Of a DNA stretch of 64,000 nucleotides, positions 35,072 to 46,800 are shown piece by piece. This DNA comes from Ectocarpus siliculosus (taxonomy: Eukaryota > Sar > Phaeophyceae > Ectocarpales > Ectocarpaceae). The notes below the pieces were generated by a model that was given only the letters and a program-made list of their open reading frames with translations, was not told the DNA's origin and did no database searches. The stretch spans positions 88,572-152,571 of the forward strand of contig FN649758.1 of the NCBI GenBank assembly GCA_000310025.1, in the 5' to 3' direction. Within the stretch, counting starts at the first letter, position 1; every line of letters begins with the position of its first letter. A program made the position numbers and the translations under genes.

Positions 35072-35778
35072 GTGAGTCGCCTTCGTTTTTCGGAGCATTA
35101 AGCACCGAGGATACGTGCGCCTCCGCGAAGACGTGTTGGTTTGGTTGGCAACAACAATTGAGAGGATGCCTCACCGCAACGAAGGAGTATCAAGGATGAC
35201 ATGTGATTGAAGAACGCCGAGAACATAGCGGTTCACGGCCAAGCTGTTGTGCCGGCAGAAAACGAACGCGGGGGTGTTTTTTCTTTCTCACTCTCTCGGC
35301 AAGGCTTGTTTCTGCGAGGGCCATCGCATTTTTTTTTCTTGCAGTTTCGGAGGGGGGGGGACTGTTTTTCTATGGGGCATGGGTGAGTCGCCTTCGTTTT
35401 TCGTAGCACAAGCACTGAGGATACGTGCGCCTCCGTAAAGACGTGTGTGTTTGGTTGGCAACAACAATTGAGAGGATGCCTCACCGCAACGAAGGAGTAT
35501 CAAGGATGGCATGCGATTGAAGAACGCCGAGAACATAGCGGTTCACGGCCAAGCTGCTGTGCCGGCAGTGAACGAACGCGGGTGTGTTTTTTTTTTCTCA
35601 CTCTCTCGGCAAGGCTTGTTTCTGCGAGGGCCATCGCATTTTTTTTCGTGCGGTTTCGGAGGGGGGGAACTGTTTTTCTTTGGGGCATCGGTGAGTCGCC
35701 TTCGTTTTTCGTAGCACAAGCACTGAGGATACGTGCGCCTCCGTAAAGACGTGTGTGCTTGGTTGGCGACAACAATTG
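35072..35778. repeat. ~310-bp tandem repeat, about 2.3 copies
   Basis: gtgagtcgccttcg recurs at 35072, 35383 and 35691 (periods 311 and 308). Each unit carries acaacaattgagaggatgcc, gttcacggccaagctg, a T run, and a G run. Inverted copies lie at 40690-41205. The short Phe-rich ORFs are products of the T and G runs. Confidence 0.85.
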
Positions 35779-35783
35779 GCTCC

Positions 35784-37776
35784 CGGCAATCTGCATTGGC
35801 TCCCGACGAGGCATGTGCTTTGTTCTAGTGGTGCAGGCATGTTTTTGATTTAACTGTTGTTACTGCTGTACGGTAGTCAGCGTCACAGTTAGTTCCTCAG
35901 CGTTGTTCCCATACAATGACTGCTGCTGTATGCATTGCATACTACAAGCAGTACTGCTGTACATATTGCTGTATCACTGCATGTTCCCTGCTGCATACTT
36001 TGACGAGCGAGTTTTCGTTTTGAACAAAGACAGCAGGAACATACAGCAGTGTAGTCTACAGCAGTAACGTTTCTCCTGGGTTTTAGAGTTACTCTTCCCC
36101 GTCCCTCTCTATCTATACACGAGAGGAAGCCTTACGCATACGTGCCGTGGCCGGCTGCATGTACACACCGACACTCACCGCCGAAGAAGGCGTTGACTTC
36201 CGGCGAAGGGCGGAGTAGCTCGACAAGCTTGTGGAAACTCCCTTTCTCCATGCGGTACGACCGCCGCCAGCCGTGTCGTGCATCGAGGTCCGCCTCGTGT
36301 TGGGCCCACGGAAGTCGCTTGGGCTAGTAGATGGGCTCCCGTTCCTGAGGGCAGTGGGCACGATGAGATTCTCCTGCTGCCACGACGCCCGCCGCCACTA
36401 CTACGGCCCTCAGAAGACCCAGACTGTGAATCTCTTGTCCTCCTTGGCTGCATTCTCCTCGTCGATAGCTCGTCGACGGTGCTTCTCCCGGCGTTGCGCT
36501 GCGGGGTCCTTGGGATCCTGGCGCTTCCCGCGCTCAGCCATGGTGGTCGACTTGCCGTGGGAAGCACTTTGGGGTGTTTTCGGCGCTGTCTAGGTGTGGT
36601 GTGATGAAGGCAGCGCGCGTGACCGGTGTTTGCTTCGGCTGCCCGAAAAAAGCGGTAAATTTTTCCCCGGAATCGTTTTAAAGGAGCAAGCCCCCAAAAA
36701 ACCCGATTCCTTCTTTTCACGAAATCCGGGGATAAACGCTTCCATATATGTTCAAGAAAACACGGTTTCGTTTTTTCATTCCGTTTTTTATTGGTCGATA
36801 AGGGGCCTTGAACATATATGGAGGCGTTTATCCCCGATTTCGTGAAAAGAAGGAGTCGGGTTTTTTGGGGGCTTGCTCCTTCAACGATTCCGGGGAAAAA
36901 TTTACCGCTTTTTTCGGGCAGCCGAAGCAAACACCGGTCACGCGCGCTGCCTTCATCACACCACACCTAGACAGCGCCGAAAACACCCCAAAGTGCTTCC
37001 CACGGCAAGTCGACCACCATGGCTGAGCGCGGGAAGCGCCAGGATCCCAAGGGCCCCGCAGCGCAACGCCGGGAGAAGCACCGTCGACGAGCTATCGACG
37101 AGGAGAATGCAGCCAAGGAGGACAAGAGATTCACAGTCTGGGTCTTCTGAGGGCCGTAGTAGTGGCGGTGGGCGTCGTGGCAGCAGGAGAATCTCATCGT
37201 GCCCACTGCCCTCAGGAACGGGAGCCCATCTACGAGCCCAAGCGACTTCCGTGGGCCCAACACGAGGCGGACCTCGATGCACGACACGGCTGGCGGCGGT
37301 CGTACCGCATGGAGAAAGGGAGTTTCCACAAGCTTGTCGAGCTACTCCGCCCTTCGCTGGAAGTCAACGCCTTCTTCGGCGGTGAGTGTCGGTGTGTACA
37401 TGCAGCCGGCCACGGCACGTATGCGTAAGGCTTCCTCTCGTGTATAGATAGAGAGGGACGGGGAAGAGTAACTCTAAAACCCAGGAGAAACGTTACTGCT
37501 GTAGACTACACTGCTGTATGTTCCTGCTGTCTTTGTTCAAAACGAAAACTCGCTCGTCAAAGTATGCAGCAGGGAACATGCAGTGATACAGCAATATGTA
37601 CAGCAGTACTGCTTGTAGTATGCAATGCATACAGCAGCAGTCATTGTATGGGAACAACGCTGAGGAACTAACTGTGACGCTGACTACCGTACAGCAGTAA
37701 CAACAGTTAAATCAAAAACATGCCTGCACCACTAGAACAAAGCACATGCCTCGTCGGGAGCCAATGCAGATTGCCG
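35784..37776. repeat. ~2-kb near-perfect palindrome
   Basis: The left arm is 35784-36754 and the right arm 36808-37776, joined by a ~53-bp spacer. Arm identity looks about 98 percent or more. Differences include a single base (ccggcgaaggg versus ccagcgaaggg in complement) and a one-base change in a run. Each arm carries a TA/CAG-rich outer part (cagcagt and gtactgctgtac motifs) and an inner part encoding the 5' portion of the HARBI1-like transposase. Only the right arm continues into the rest of that gene. The mirrored ORF pairs are a consequence of the palindrome. Confidence 0.9.
36144..36360 (-). pseudogene. Inverted partial copy of the transposase 5' exon
   Basis: This is the left-arm counterpart of 37200-37420, encoding the same EREPIYEPKRLPW and RMEKGSFHKLVELL segments on the minus strand, with one visible Leu to Pro change (SPEV for SLEV). 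It has no downstream exons on this side, so it is a dead fragment created by the inverted duplication. Confidence 0.75.
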
Positions 37777-39640
37777 TATCCCGCAATGATGCAACAACAG
37801 CAGTCGACACATGTTGCTCATGTGCAAGATATTGTGTGTGTAGGTGATTACCACAGAGCCGTCTCAGTACCGTAGTCGAGAGGTGGGTTAGGCCGGCAAT
37901 CTGACCAGTTTGTCGAGAACATGCGCCCCCCGTCGAAGGTTGCTAATTAGGTGCTGGCGATTGTAAGCATGCCCCCTTTGACAAAATGTATCTGCGTGTC
38001 GCTTGGAAACCCCACAGCACTGCGCTCGCCACTCAACGGCGCCATAGCTGTGGAGGTCCGCGTTGCGGTGGCGTTGAGGATCCTGGCTGGCGCCAGTTAC
38101 TGGGATGTTGCCCTCATGTTTGGCTTGTCGGTATCGGCCACGTACAACATCTTGTGGGAGGTGATCGATGACATCAACAACACGCCTGCGGTTGGGGCAT
38201 TTTACTTCCCCCTGACCAGGGAAGGCTGCATGCGAAATGCCAACGGATTCAAGGTGAGGCCTTACGGTGGCCAGTACTGCTGCTGTGGGTTATTCTTGGC
38301 GGCCTTCTTTGGACCAACCGCGGGATATCGTGTAGTTTTTTTTTCTTCTGGCGTTTCCAGTCGTTTTTGTGTAGGGAGGCCTACCTATACGCAGCCCTCG
38401 TCGGTAAAATAAATGTCGTCCTCTGCGCGTACAAGTTCGGGCTGTCATCGTTGTCAGCATGCTTCGAATAGAAAAACAACTCCCGAGTCCCAGGTGGTTG
38501 GCCAGCTTTTGGTGTGTCCTTTTACAAATATATGTTACTGACATCAATTGTGCATGCTGGCCATGTTGGTTCGACCCTGCAACAGCAGTGGCCCGGCAAC
38601 AGCTTTTAGCGAGACAAGAGTGTGGAATCCAATGTGTTGTAGCCACCTCCTTGGCTCTAAGATGCCTTGGTACCTTTTTACCGCTGAACCTGACGCAGTA
38701 TTAGGATTAGCGAACAACTCAAGTCTCAGTTTACACGGTATGCGCACCTTTGCTGGTGATGGCGCCGTCGCCGATGACATCAACCCACACAACGTACAGC
38801 CGAACACTGTTACCATTTTTGGTCAACGTATCTCTCGACTTATTTTGTATCCCTTCCCGGCACTGCTACTTTCCCGCCCTCCTGTCTGCCGTCTACAAAT
38901 GCAGGAGAAGAGCACCGATGGCATTTTCTCCTGGGTCGTCGCCGCCGTGGATGGTCTGTTCATCAAGGCCAAGGCTCTGTATGCAGGAGAAACCGCCAAT
39001 GTCATCGCGTACTACTCTCGCAGCAAGTCCGCGTACGGCATCAACGTACAAGCGATGTGCACCGCCGACGTACCGGTTTTGCGCAATGTCGGCGATCTCT
39101 CCAGGCTCCACCAACGACTGGGTGGCATGGCATCGATCTTCCCTCGCCAAGGCCGTCGCCCGCTTGCCCGCCGGAGTTCACATCATTGGTGACGCCGCCT
39201 ACCCCATCGGAGAAAAGCTTCTGACTCCGTACCCTGGGAGGCAACTGCCGGCGGGCGAGGACTCATTCAACTTCCACCTGAGCCAGCTTCGTGTCAAGAT
39301 CGAGCAGAGCTTCGGCATCCTGGTTTCGACTTGGGGGATTCTGTGGAGACCTCTCCGCGTGCAGTTCCCAGGACGCGCGGATATCATCACCGCTCTATTT
39401 CATCTGAACAACTTCCTGCAAGACGAGAAGGTAGCGCCGATCCAGCTTGCAGAGGAGGACTCCCGCAGCGGACGCGGCCGGCCGGCCCTCTGTGCTGCCC
39501 AGCGCACCTTGACGGATGCCTGGCAAACGGAGCCGGTTCCTTCGAGGAGCGGTGAGACCCCAGCCCGAGCGGCTATCCGCCAGGCCCTGGAGGTCAAGAA
39601 GCAGTGGAGGCCGGACTACAACCGCCGGAGGAATTCGTAA
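37162..39640 (+). pseudogene. HARBI1-like (Harbinger/PIF) DDE transposase, frameshifted
   Basis: Three exons read in phase. The first ends at 37381 and contains RRSYRMEKGSFHKLVELL, the usual N-terminal helix. The second is 38018-38253, with the helix-turn-helix region ASYWDVALMFGLSVSATYN. The third is 38905-39640. Introns begin GTGAGT (37382) and GTGAGG (38254) and end in CAG. The catalytic triad is present: Asp at 38950-38952 (AAVDGLF), Asp at 39191-39193 (GDAAYP) and Glu at 39302-39304 (IEQSFG). However, the frame changes at 39070, where one extra base separates NVQAMCTAD from the canonical SPGSTNDWVAW segment. Upstream, an ATG at 37019 opens a basic stretch (MAERGKRQDP) that stops at 37147 in another frame. 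It may be an earlier exon or a second frameshift. The protein as assembled is non-functional. Confidence 0.85.
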
Positions 39641-39644
39641 GGAC

Positions 39645-40685
39645 GTATCCAGCTCCGGCGGCATCGCGTCGCGTGTGCACGAGGGGGAAGTGGGGACGGG
39701 TCTATATAGGTGCGGATGGAGGCGGATGGAGGCGGGCGAGAAGCGTGGCGGGGGGGAAGGGAGGGGGGGGGTGCACGGGGAGGCTATTCTGGCGTCGTGG
39801 GTACACTAAGAGGGCGGGTTAGGGTTAGGGGCTACATCAGCGGATGGCGGCACAAGTAGGCTCGCTTCCACGAGGTGGCGGGTCTCGCTTCCACGGTAGC
39901 ACGAGACGCGCGGGAGGGACGGTTGCGGCGCGGGAGAAGGGGGTGCGGGAGGGGGGCACCTCGTTCAGGAGGGCAGAGGGCGCTGGATGGACGCGTTTTG
40001 GTGTTGGTGCTAGGGTGTCGGCGCATCCAGGGGAGAGGTGGGGGTGGCATGTTGATTATCGCTGACATGTTTTGTGGGTGTCGGTGTGAAGCGTTCTGGC
40101 CAAGAGTTTCCGGGTACACGTGGTTCGTAATGTGCCGGTGCGTGGGTCTTGGTTGTGTGTGTTTTGGTGCCGGCAACAATTTAGGGTTGACATGAATCTT
40201 GTGCGGATGAGAGCGGGGCCCGGTAGGTCTCGGAGGGTGCTTGTTTTGGGTAGTGCATGAAACGTGTGGGCATGTTCGTCTTCTTTTCCCCAATTAGGAA
40301 TGTATGAGTCGTAAGCGTTGTCGTCGTCGACACGATTACTGTCTCTATATATTAAATTGGCATTGCAGCACGCCAGACGATACCGCGATGGTCCACAAAA
40401 ACTCCGTGTGATATGTATCGTACAATGTAAGGTTCATCGCGTGGGTGAAACATTGCTCCAGGTTGCAAACCTGAAGGAGACGCACACACCCCCACCAAAA
40501 ATTGCGGTCTTGTCGAGTCCCACTGCCAACACATTCCTGCGCTTGAAGTGAGCATGCGTGGAGACGGCATAAATTGCAGGGCTCCAAAACTGTGGAACCC
40601 AACGCGTGCCTCAGATTTTCCGCCTCATCCCCATGTAGTATTGCGTTGCAAGAACAAGTCTTGCAAATAGGAAAACACCAAACGA
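39645..40685. other. GC-rich non-coding tail of the Harbinger region
   Basis: G-rich DNA (ggcggatggaggcgg, long G runs near 39760) is followed by gggttagggttaggggc at 39817-39832, two TTAGGG units. Beyond 40290 the composition returns to average. No gene is recognised, and no matching terminal inverted repeat could be fixed for the transposase element. Confidence 0.4.
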
Positions 40686-40689
40686 CATG

Positions 40690-41205
40690 TATGCACGTAG
40701 GTTGCCGGCACAGCAGGTTGCCCGTGAACCACAACGGTTTCGGCGTTCTTCAAAAATGTTATCCTTGATACTCCTTCGTTGCCGCAAGGCATCCTCTCAA
40801 TTGTTGTTGCCAACCAAGCACACACGTCTTTACGGAGGCGCACGTATCCTCAGTGCTTGTGCTACGAAAAACGAAGGCGACTCACCCATGCCCCAAAGAA
40901 AAACAGTCCCCCCCCCTCCGAAACCGCGGGAAAAAAAAAATGCGATGGCCCTCGCAGAAACAAGCCTTTCCGAGAGAGTGAGAAAAAAAAACACCCTCGC
41001 GTTCGTTTACTGCCGGCACAGCAGCTTGGCCGTGAACCGCTATGTTCTCGGCGTTCTTCAATCACATGTCATCCTTGATACTCCTTTGTTGCCGTGAGGC
41101 ATCCTCTCAATTGTTGTTGCCAACCAAACCAACACGTCTTCGCGGAGGCGCACGTATCCTCGGTGCTTAATGCTACGAAAAACAAAGGCGACTCACTAAT
41201 GCATA
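40690..41205. repeat. Inverted copies of the ~310-bp repeat
   Basis: About 1.7 units occur in the opposite orientation to 35072-35778. Shared complements include ggcatcctctcaattgttgttgccaacca (at about 40788 and 41098), cgaaggcgactcac and cagcttggccgtgaac. The outermost unit best matches 35040-35200, consistent with an inversion of the whole block. Confidence 0.8.
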
Positions 41206-41225
41206 ACAGGAGCACACACCTCTTG

Positions 41226-41606
41226 GGAGGGCGCGAGGCTCGAGGAGCAGAACAGGCGGGGGACGAAGCAGAAAAAGAGGGGGGGGGGGCAAAGCGTGGC
41301 AGAGGCTACGTCCGTTGCCATGAAAACCGCACTATTAGATATTGAGCCGCTCCTGCCACGTGGCGGGTCGGAGAAATCCGAGTGGCGCCTGAAACTGGAG
41401 GAAGAGGAAAGCAAGTCTGCTGCCTTCGATACCAAGGCTGCTGCATACGCTCTCCAGAAAACAATGTCCGCCGACCACCAAATATATTCGGAGCAAATAG
41501 TGAAAGAGGAGGAAAAAAAGCGGCCGGGTTACCAGACGAGAGTAAAATTCATGAAACAAATGGTAGCAAAACTCGAGAAGGACATGTTTGGCGGCCAATA
41601 ACACGT
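41226..41606 (+). pseudogene. Direct partial copy of the last ORF block at 34616-34996
   Basis: From ggagggcgcgaggctcgagg to ggcggccaataacacgttcttccactgcg the sequence matches 34616-35010 with only about five substitutions (for example ctgggggaag to ctggaggaag, and aaaaatgttc to aaatatattc). It lacks the acceptor and upstream blocks, so it is a truncated copy. The ORF end (LEKDMFGGQ stop) is preserved. Confidence 0.75.
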
Positions 41607-41623
41607 TCTTCCACTGCGACGAT

Positions 41624-41757
41624 TGCAGGCCCGGCAGGCGCGGTCTGGGCGACCCCATGCCCAGCAGCAGCACCACTTTCACCTGCATGCTGCAGTCTCG
41701 GAGGCACCGATTTCGCTCTAGATGGCCAGCCTTCCGCTGTTACGGCGTTGTTCATTT
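41624..41757 (-). pseudogene. Inverted partial copy of the first ORF block at 33806-33935
   Basis: The reverse complement of this segment reads from the same ATG region (with one codon fewer in the Asn run) through gcagcggaaggc, agagcgaaatcggtgcctc and gggcatggggtcgccc, then diverges. Homology stops at the ATG on one side, so these are not simple terminal repeats of an element. Confidence 0.75.
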
Positions 41758-43895
41758 TTCAGTCACTTTGTTTTTGCTGTGTTCGTGCTCGAGCAGTTGC
41801 GGCTTCCCGTAAACAAAACCAGGAAAGCTTCAGATAGGCAACGCCGACGAAACTCGTCGAGGAGTTGCATATCAATACTCGATTGCCCGTACCCTCCCCA
41901 AAAGCATCTGGAATGTCAAAACGGGAGTCAAGGTGCGGTGGAAATGTTTTTTCTCACCCGCGGGACTGCTAACGGTCCGAGGGTGTTTCGCACCGTGAAA
42001 TTGACCCACATGTACAATGCGGCGAAACCTCAAGTTTCAGTCCAAGCTCTCCTCTTAGGAAAAATAAATATAAACGCAGAAAGACTACCCATTCGAGATA
42101 CACCCGCAAGAGGTCGAACGGGTTGTCTGTATGTCATCTTGCTTGGTCTGCTGGCTGTGGCAGAGTACGGTTCTGCAGGCATTATTTTTTTTGTGGCAGC
42201 TCAGTTCCATCTGTCACTCATGGCAGATTTCGGCCCAGATTTTCGGGAGCCGCGCACCGTGAGGCTTGGATGAGTGACAACACACACGGCACAGCCGGCC
42301 AACCCGGCGTCATACACGGAGTACTGTCTTTCCCTTGCTCCTGCCTGTCCGGCAGCAATGTCCATATATTGCCATGTATGTTGCGATGAGTTCATGGCTC
42401 CACTCAAACTTTCACAGGTATGTTTCCGGTACATATAGGTATGCATACGGAAGTTTCACTCTCGCTAGGGGCGCAGTGGTTAATATCTGCAACGTGATGT
42501 TCAAAGGTAGGTGGCGTTATGCGACGCCACGACGTTCGACCGGTGTTCAACCTGCTCTGAGCCAAAAACAATCGCGGTTTCGAACCGTCTCGTTGAGAGT
42601 TTTCTGACAACATTTTGGCGTGCTCTTCGTCTGCGGGAGACTTCATCTGCGGGAGACTGATACGAGTCATGTGTGGTGTCATGAGAAAGAACACTCTTAG
42701 TTGTGAGGGAAGAACCTGTCTAGTGTCTGTACAGACTGCAGTGAGCACCATGTAATTATTTGCCGCCCAATATGCATGCGAGCCATGTGCACCCTGGTCG
42801 ATGCTGAAAAAAAAACTGCATGCACCATCTTGTCATGACAACGCCAAAGATGGTAACCCTCATCACACCATCATAAGGCTACCTACACATGCTGACCAGG
42901 CTGCCTACAAAAGGAGATCGGTGACACTTTGGGTGGCAAGTTCCTCTTGCGATCTCTCTGATTGAGTGACTCTGCACCATAGCAATACCTATTTCACGAC
43001 TTCCTGCCAAGCGGGGGTTCTGCACAGAGAATGAATGCTGTGAGGTCTAATGAATCGTTTCTGCTTGCTGTGGAACTCCCTCTGTGCACACCAAGCGGCG
43101 GCAATTCCCAGCCTGAACGGACACCTGCTGCTGAAATGTTGCACAGACAACAAATGCGTTCAGCACAACAGAGACTCAAGGGCCGAACAAGATGTCGTCC
43201 ACTGTCGCCTGAAGAAGCTCCACCCCGCAGTGAACGAAAGCTCAGCGCTGTGCTTTACCGTAAAGAATCTTACGTGACCCCCCATCAAGATCTTGGGACA
43301 GGAACACAGCGCCAGGTCGTTGATCCCATACGCAGTGAGAACCTTCGAGCTTACGTTTGTGCCGACCACCACACGGTCTGTCTATAGAGCAATATGTATG
43401 TCTAGTGCAACACGGCTCCCCATGAGATGCTGTGTGCCATACACGCCTCTTCCTTCGATTTTCGAACTCCAAACGCTCCCGCAAGAGATTCAGCTTCACG
43501 ATTTCACACACAACAACCCTAACATGCCAAACTTCACCATTGTTCTTATTTTCGAGGCCTGAGACTAAACGAAAACAACATTGGTCAACAAAACCTTTTA
43601 CACAGCAAGTTAAACACGGAGCAAGACAAAACGAAATGTTCGAACATGTTACACAAGGAGACGACACCGAAAGGAATCAAGCGAGTTTATCTATGTACAA
43701 AGTTTTTCGATAATAGTATGCATATGCTAAGGATATGCCCAATAAATATTGCTGTACTCGCGATAAAACACACACATGAAAGGTCCTTGTGATACTACAT
43801 ATTCTGTACTCCGTGCTTTAGGTACAACGCTTAAATTTGACTCCATTGGCGTGCACCCAGTCAAGCATGCGTTGGCCCGCCGTTCACTCTGCGCT
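41758..43895. other. No recognisable gene
   Basis: Short ORFs only. A tRNA-like A-box motif (ggcgcagtggttaa, about 42471) followed about 60 bp later by gttcgaccg hints at a SINE, but nothing else supports it. Confidence 0.35.
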
Positions 43896-43899
43896 CCCC

Positions 43900-46800
43900 A
43901 TCGAACTGAACGGAACAATGCCGAGCGCCTTGCAAAAGCGCTTGGTGACACCGTATGCTTGTTCCCCGGCAAGTTTGGGGATGGATGTCCCATACGGGTT
44001 AAACATCGGGCTGCAACACCCGAAAGCTATTGCCTACTCGCCGTGAAACGCTCCTCTAGGGTGGGAGTGAGTTTCAACGTAGTAGCAGTAGCGTTGCACG
44101 CGAGGCAGAGAAAACCGGTTTGCGCCAGGCGGAAGATAAGCGTCCCAGAGCCCACATGCAACCACACATCGCCGGAACCGGGAACGACAGAGAACAAAGG
44201 GGGTATGGAGGCCATATGTTTAACTAACGTGGTGGTTCTGTGCACGTAAGGATCGAACCAACACAACGGAGAAGGGCGAACAGCGAAGAAAGGCCCGGCC
44301 GAACTTCCGGCTTTGTGGACCGGCCATACAGAGATGTGGGATCGACAGAGCAGACTGTGCGGAAACCTTGACAAAAGACCAGAACGAGAGGCATTGTCGA
44401 TTGTTGGACAATGGTATCCATTGAATTTGCAGGCGACGGCACGGGAATGTAGGGCACAGGGTTATCAAAGTTGAACAAGCACTATGTAAATATCCCTCTA
44501 AACCGTTACGATTGGTCCCGTTATGGCCGACTGCCAACCAACCTAACACTTGACGATATACCCGAACGACAAACACCGGCAAGCATAGTCACTTGTCATT
44601 GGACTGTTTGGTGCTTCCAAAATAGTCGAAGAGTAGCGCCTCCCTTGCTTGACAACGACTGATATGAAATATGCGCCAAACCATGGGCGAAATTCGTCTC
44701 CAGAAAAGCGCTCTAGTTAGTGGCAGGAGACAAAGGATGGGATTACGCACACCTGCATCCCTAATGCGGGTGGATGTTCCCATGGCGCCGGCTCTTCTTG
44801 GAAGCCCTCTTCCGGGGATGCACCGCTCGTTTCATTCCTCATCTCCATAGATTCTAAACGCCTCATAGGCCCCAAATTGGCGACCGTTTTCGTGACGCCC
44901 GAGGCGCGCTCGACTGTTCTGGCCACGGATTTCTTAAAGTTGCGGGGCTTGAGATGTGGTTCTGATCGGCTGGCCGCCACAAAGAATATGGGCCACAATA
45001 TCAGGATCAGATCTGCAAAATGGACGAGCGCAGAACCCCAAGATGGACACATGGAGGTACTTCAATTAGATGAAATACGTACACGGTTTCCAACAAGAGT
45101 TTTTGATGGTAGAGAACGCATCGCGGGTGGCAACCGCAGCAAAGTCAACCTGATGCAGACCCTGCGCGCTCGTGTTGCACTTTGTCTTTCTTCGGCTTCA
45201 CTCACCCCTAAACCCGCCGATATTACCAAGAATCTCGGCGAATTCGAACGGGTCCAATTCCGTGATGACTTCCCATGAGTCAAACTGTTGCTTGATCTCC
45301 ATCGACAACCGGACGTATGGCTTGGCAATGTCTGCGTCCACCTGGGCAGGATGAAGCACGAGTGAAAGCGAGGGATAAGCGAAATCCTTCTTTGAAGGGG
45401 ACGACAAGCAACAGAGGCTCTTCTAGCTCTATACGATGGTCTTGTGTGGCATGTACCGAGGTATACGTTGATTGCTTCCACGAACACGCAACGACAAGTC
45501 TTTTGAGTTGCCCGGCACTCTCGCACGAGCCCAACCTACCGTCAGCCGAACTCAAACAGCGCGTGACATATCCCCGAAATTGTTCCATTCCAGGACTGCC
45601 CTTGGGGGATCCTCTTCGGGAGAGTAGACAGATCTAGAAAATTCAGCGATTGCCGCCGATTCGCAATGGAGCGCGAAATGAAGGGCGGCGGCGGTCGAGT
45701 CTCACATTATCCTTGACCACCCCGATGTTCGTCGATACAGCCTTGTACGAAGAAATGCTGTCCCCGGCATATTTAATCTGGTTGGTGAGGCCGATTCCCT
45801 GAACAAAAAACCACGCAAGGAGCGCACCCACGGTCAGCGCTGTGAGAAGCGTTCCACGGAAGGGCATGCTACAACATGACACAAAAACACAGTAAAAAAC
45901 GACTAAACGTCCTGCCGTGATGAAACGAACAGGGCGCATGCGTCCTCACCAGCATGTCAGGTGCACAGAGCCGCTGTTGGCACACTAGGCTCTCTAGCTG
46001 AAGGTTCTAAAGTCCACCGTGTGGGGGTTAGCTCACCATTGAGTTGAAAACGTGGCTGTTGGACGTACTCGTGATGCAGGTGTAGGACAACTGGACTGCC
46101 GTCGACACCATGGAAGCGTCATCTGGATCGGTCAGGAACGCATACACCCACTCTCTGCGAGGTTCGGGCAGAATAAAGCGACACGCTGTTGTTGGAAAAG
46201 GAGTGCCTACCGTCTTTTGGAGGATCTCCGCCATGTCCAAAAGACGTACGTCACTCGCCTGAATGTTGGGGGTCTCATGTCATATGCATGGCATTTCCCG
46301 ATATTTGCCGTCGCATTATCCTGTGCAGACGGTTTGGGTTTGTTCACCTGTGAGGCTCCCACTCTTCTCCATCTTCCACGCACGTCGTAGACTCCGTCGT
46401 CTCATTGCCACTGGGGTACCAATACATCTGCCCAAGTCAAGCAACGGGTGTCAGGTTCTTGTCAGTTACCTCGACCGCAGCGATGCTAGAGCGCCTCTCA
46501 TTAGAAGGGGTGATATCGACGCGGCCCGAGTATGCTTTCCTGCTAGTAGTGCACAGCAGTGATGAGACCTGGAGGTTGAACTTCTTGGTCCGCCCACAGC
46601 AGGCGGATCAAAAGACCTCCGCCCTTCCGCGTCGGCAAAGGGGACGGCCGGTCTTGTGGAGCTGTAGCAGCATCACTTCGATGCCGTTGGCTTCTGTGGC
46701 TTTATAGGTGATGTATTGTGCCGAGTCTAGGTTACAACTTCTTGTTTTGTTTGTGGGTCGCGCCCCAGTCCGCATGTTGCTGAACGAGGAGGACGAAAAT

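Noticed and set aside
34449-35840. Several Phe-rich or Arg-rich 60-110-aa ORFs in the 310-bp repeats
   Set aside because: They are products of T and G runs and shift frame between units.
36175-36966. 263-aa minus-strand ORF spanning the palindrome centre
   Set aside because: It runs across both arms and the spacer in a frame opposite to the transposase exon. It is a by-product of the inverted repeat.
42455-42560. tRNA-derived SINE (A-box-like ggcgcagtggttaa and B-box-like gttcgaccg)
   Set aside because: Spacing is long, the stems do not fold, and no second copy, tail or target duplication was found.
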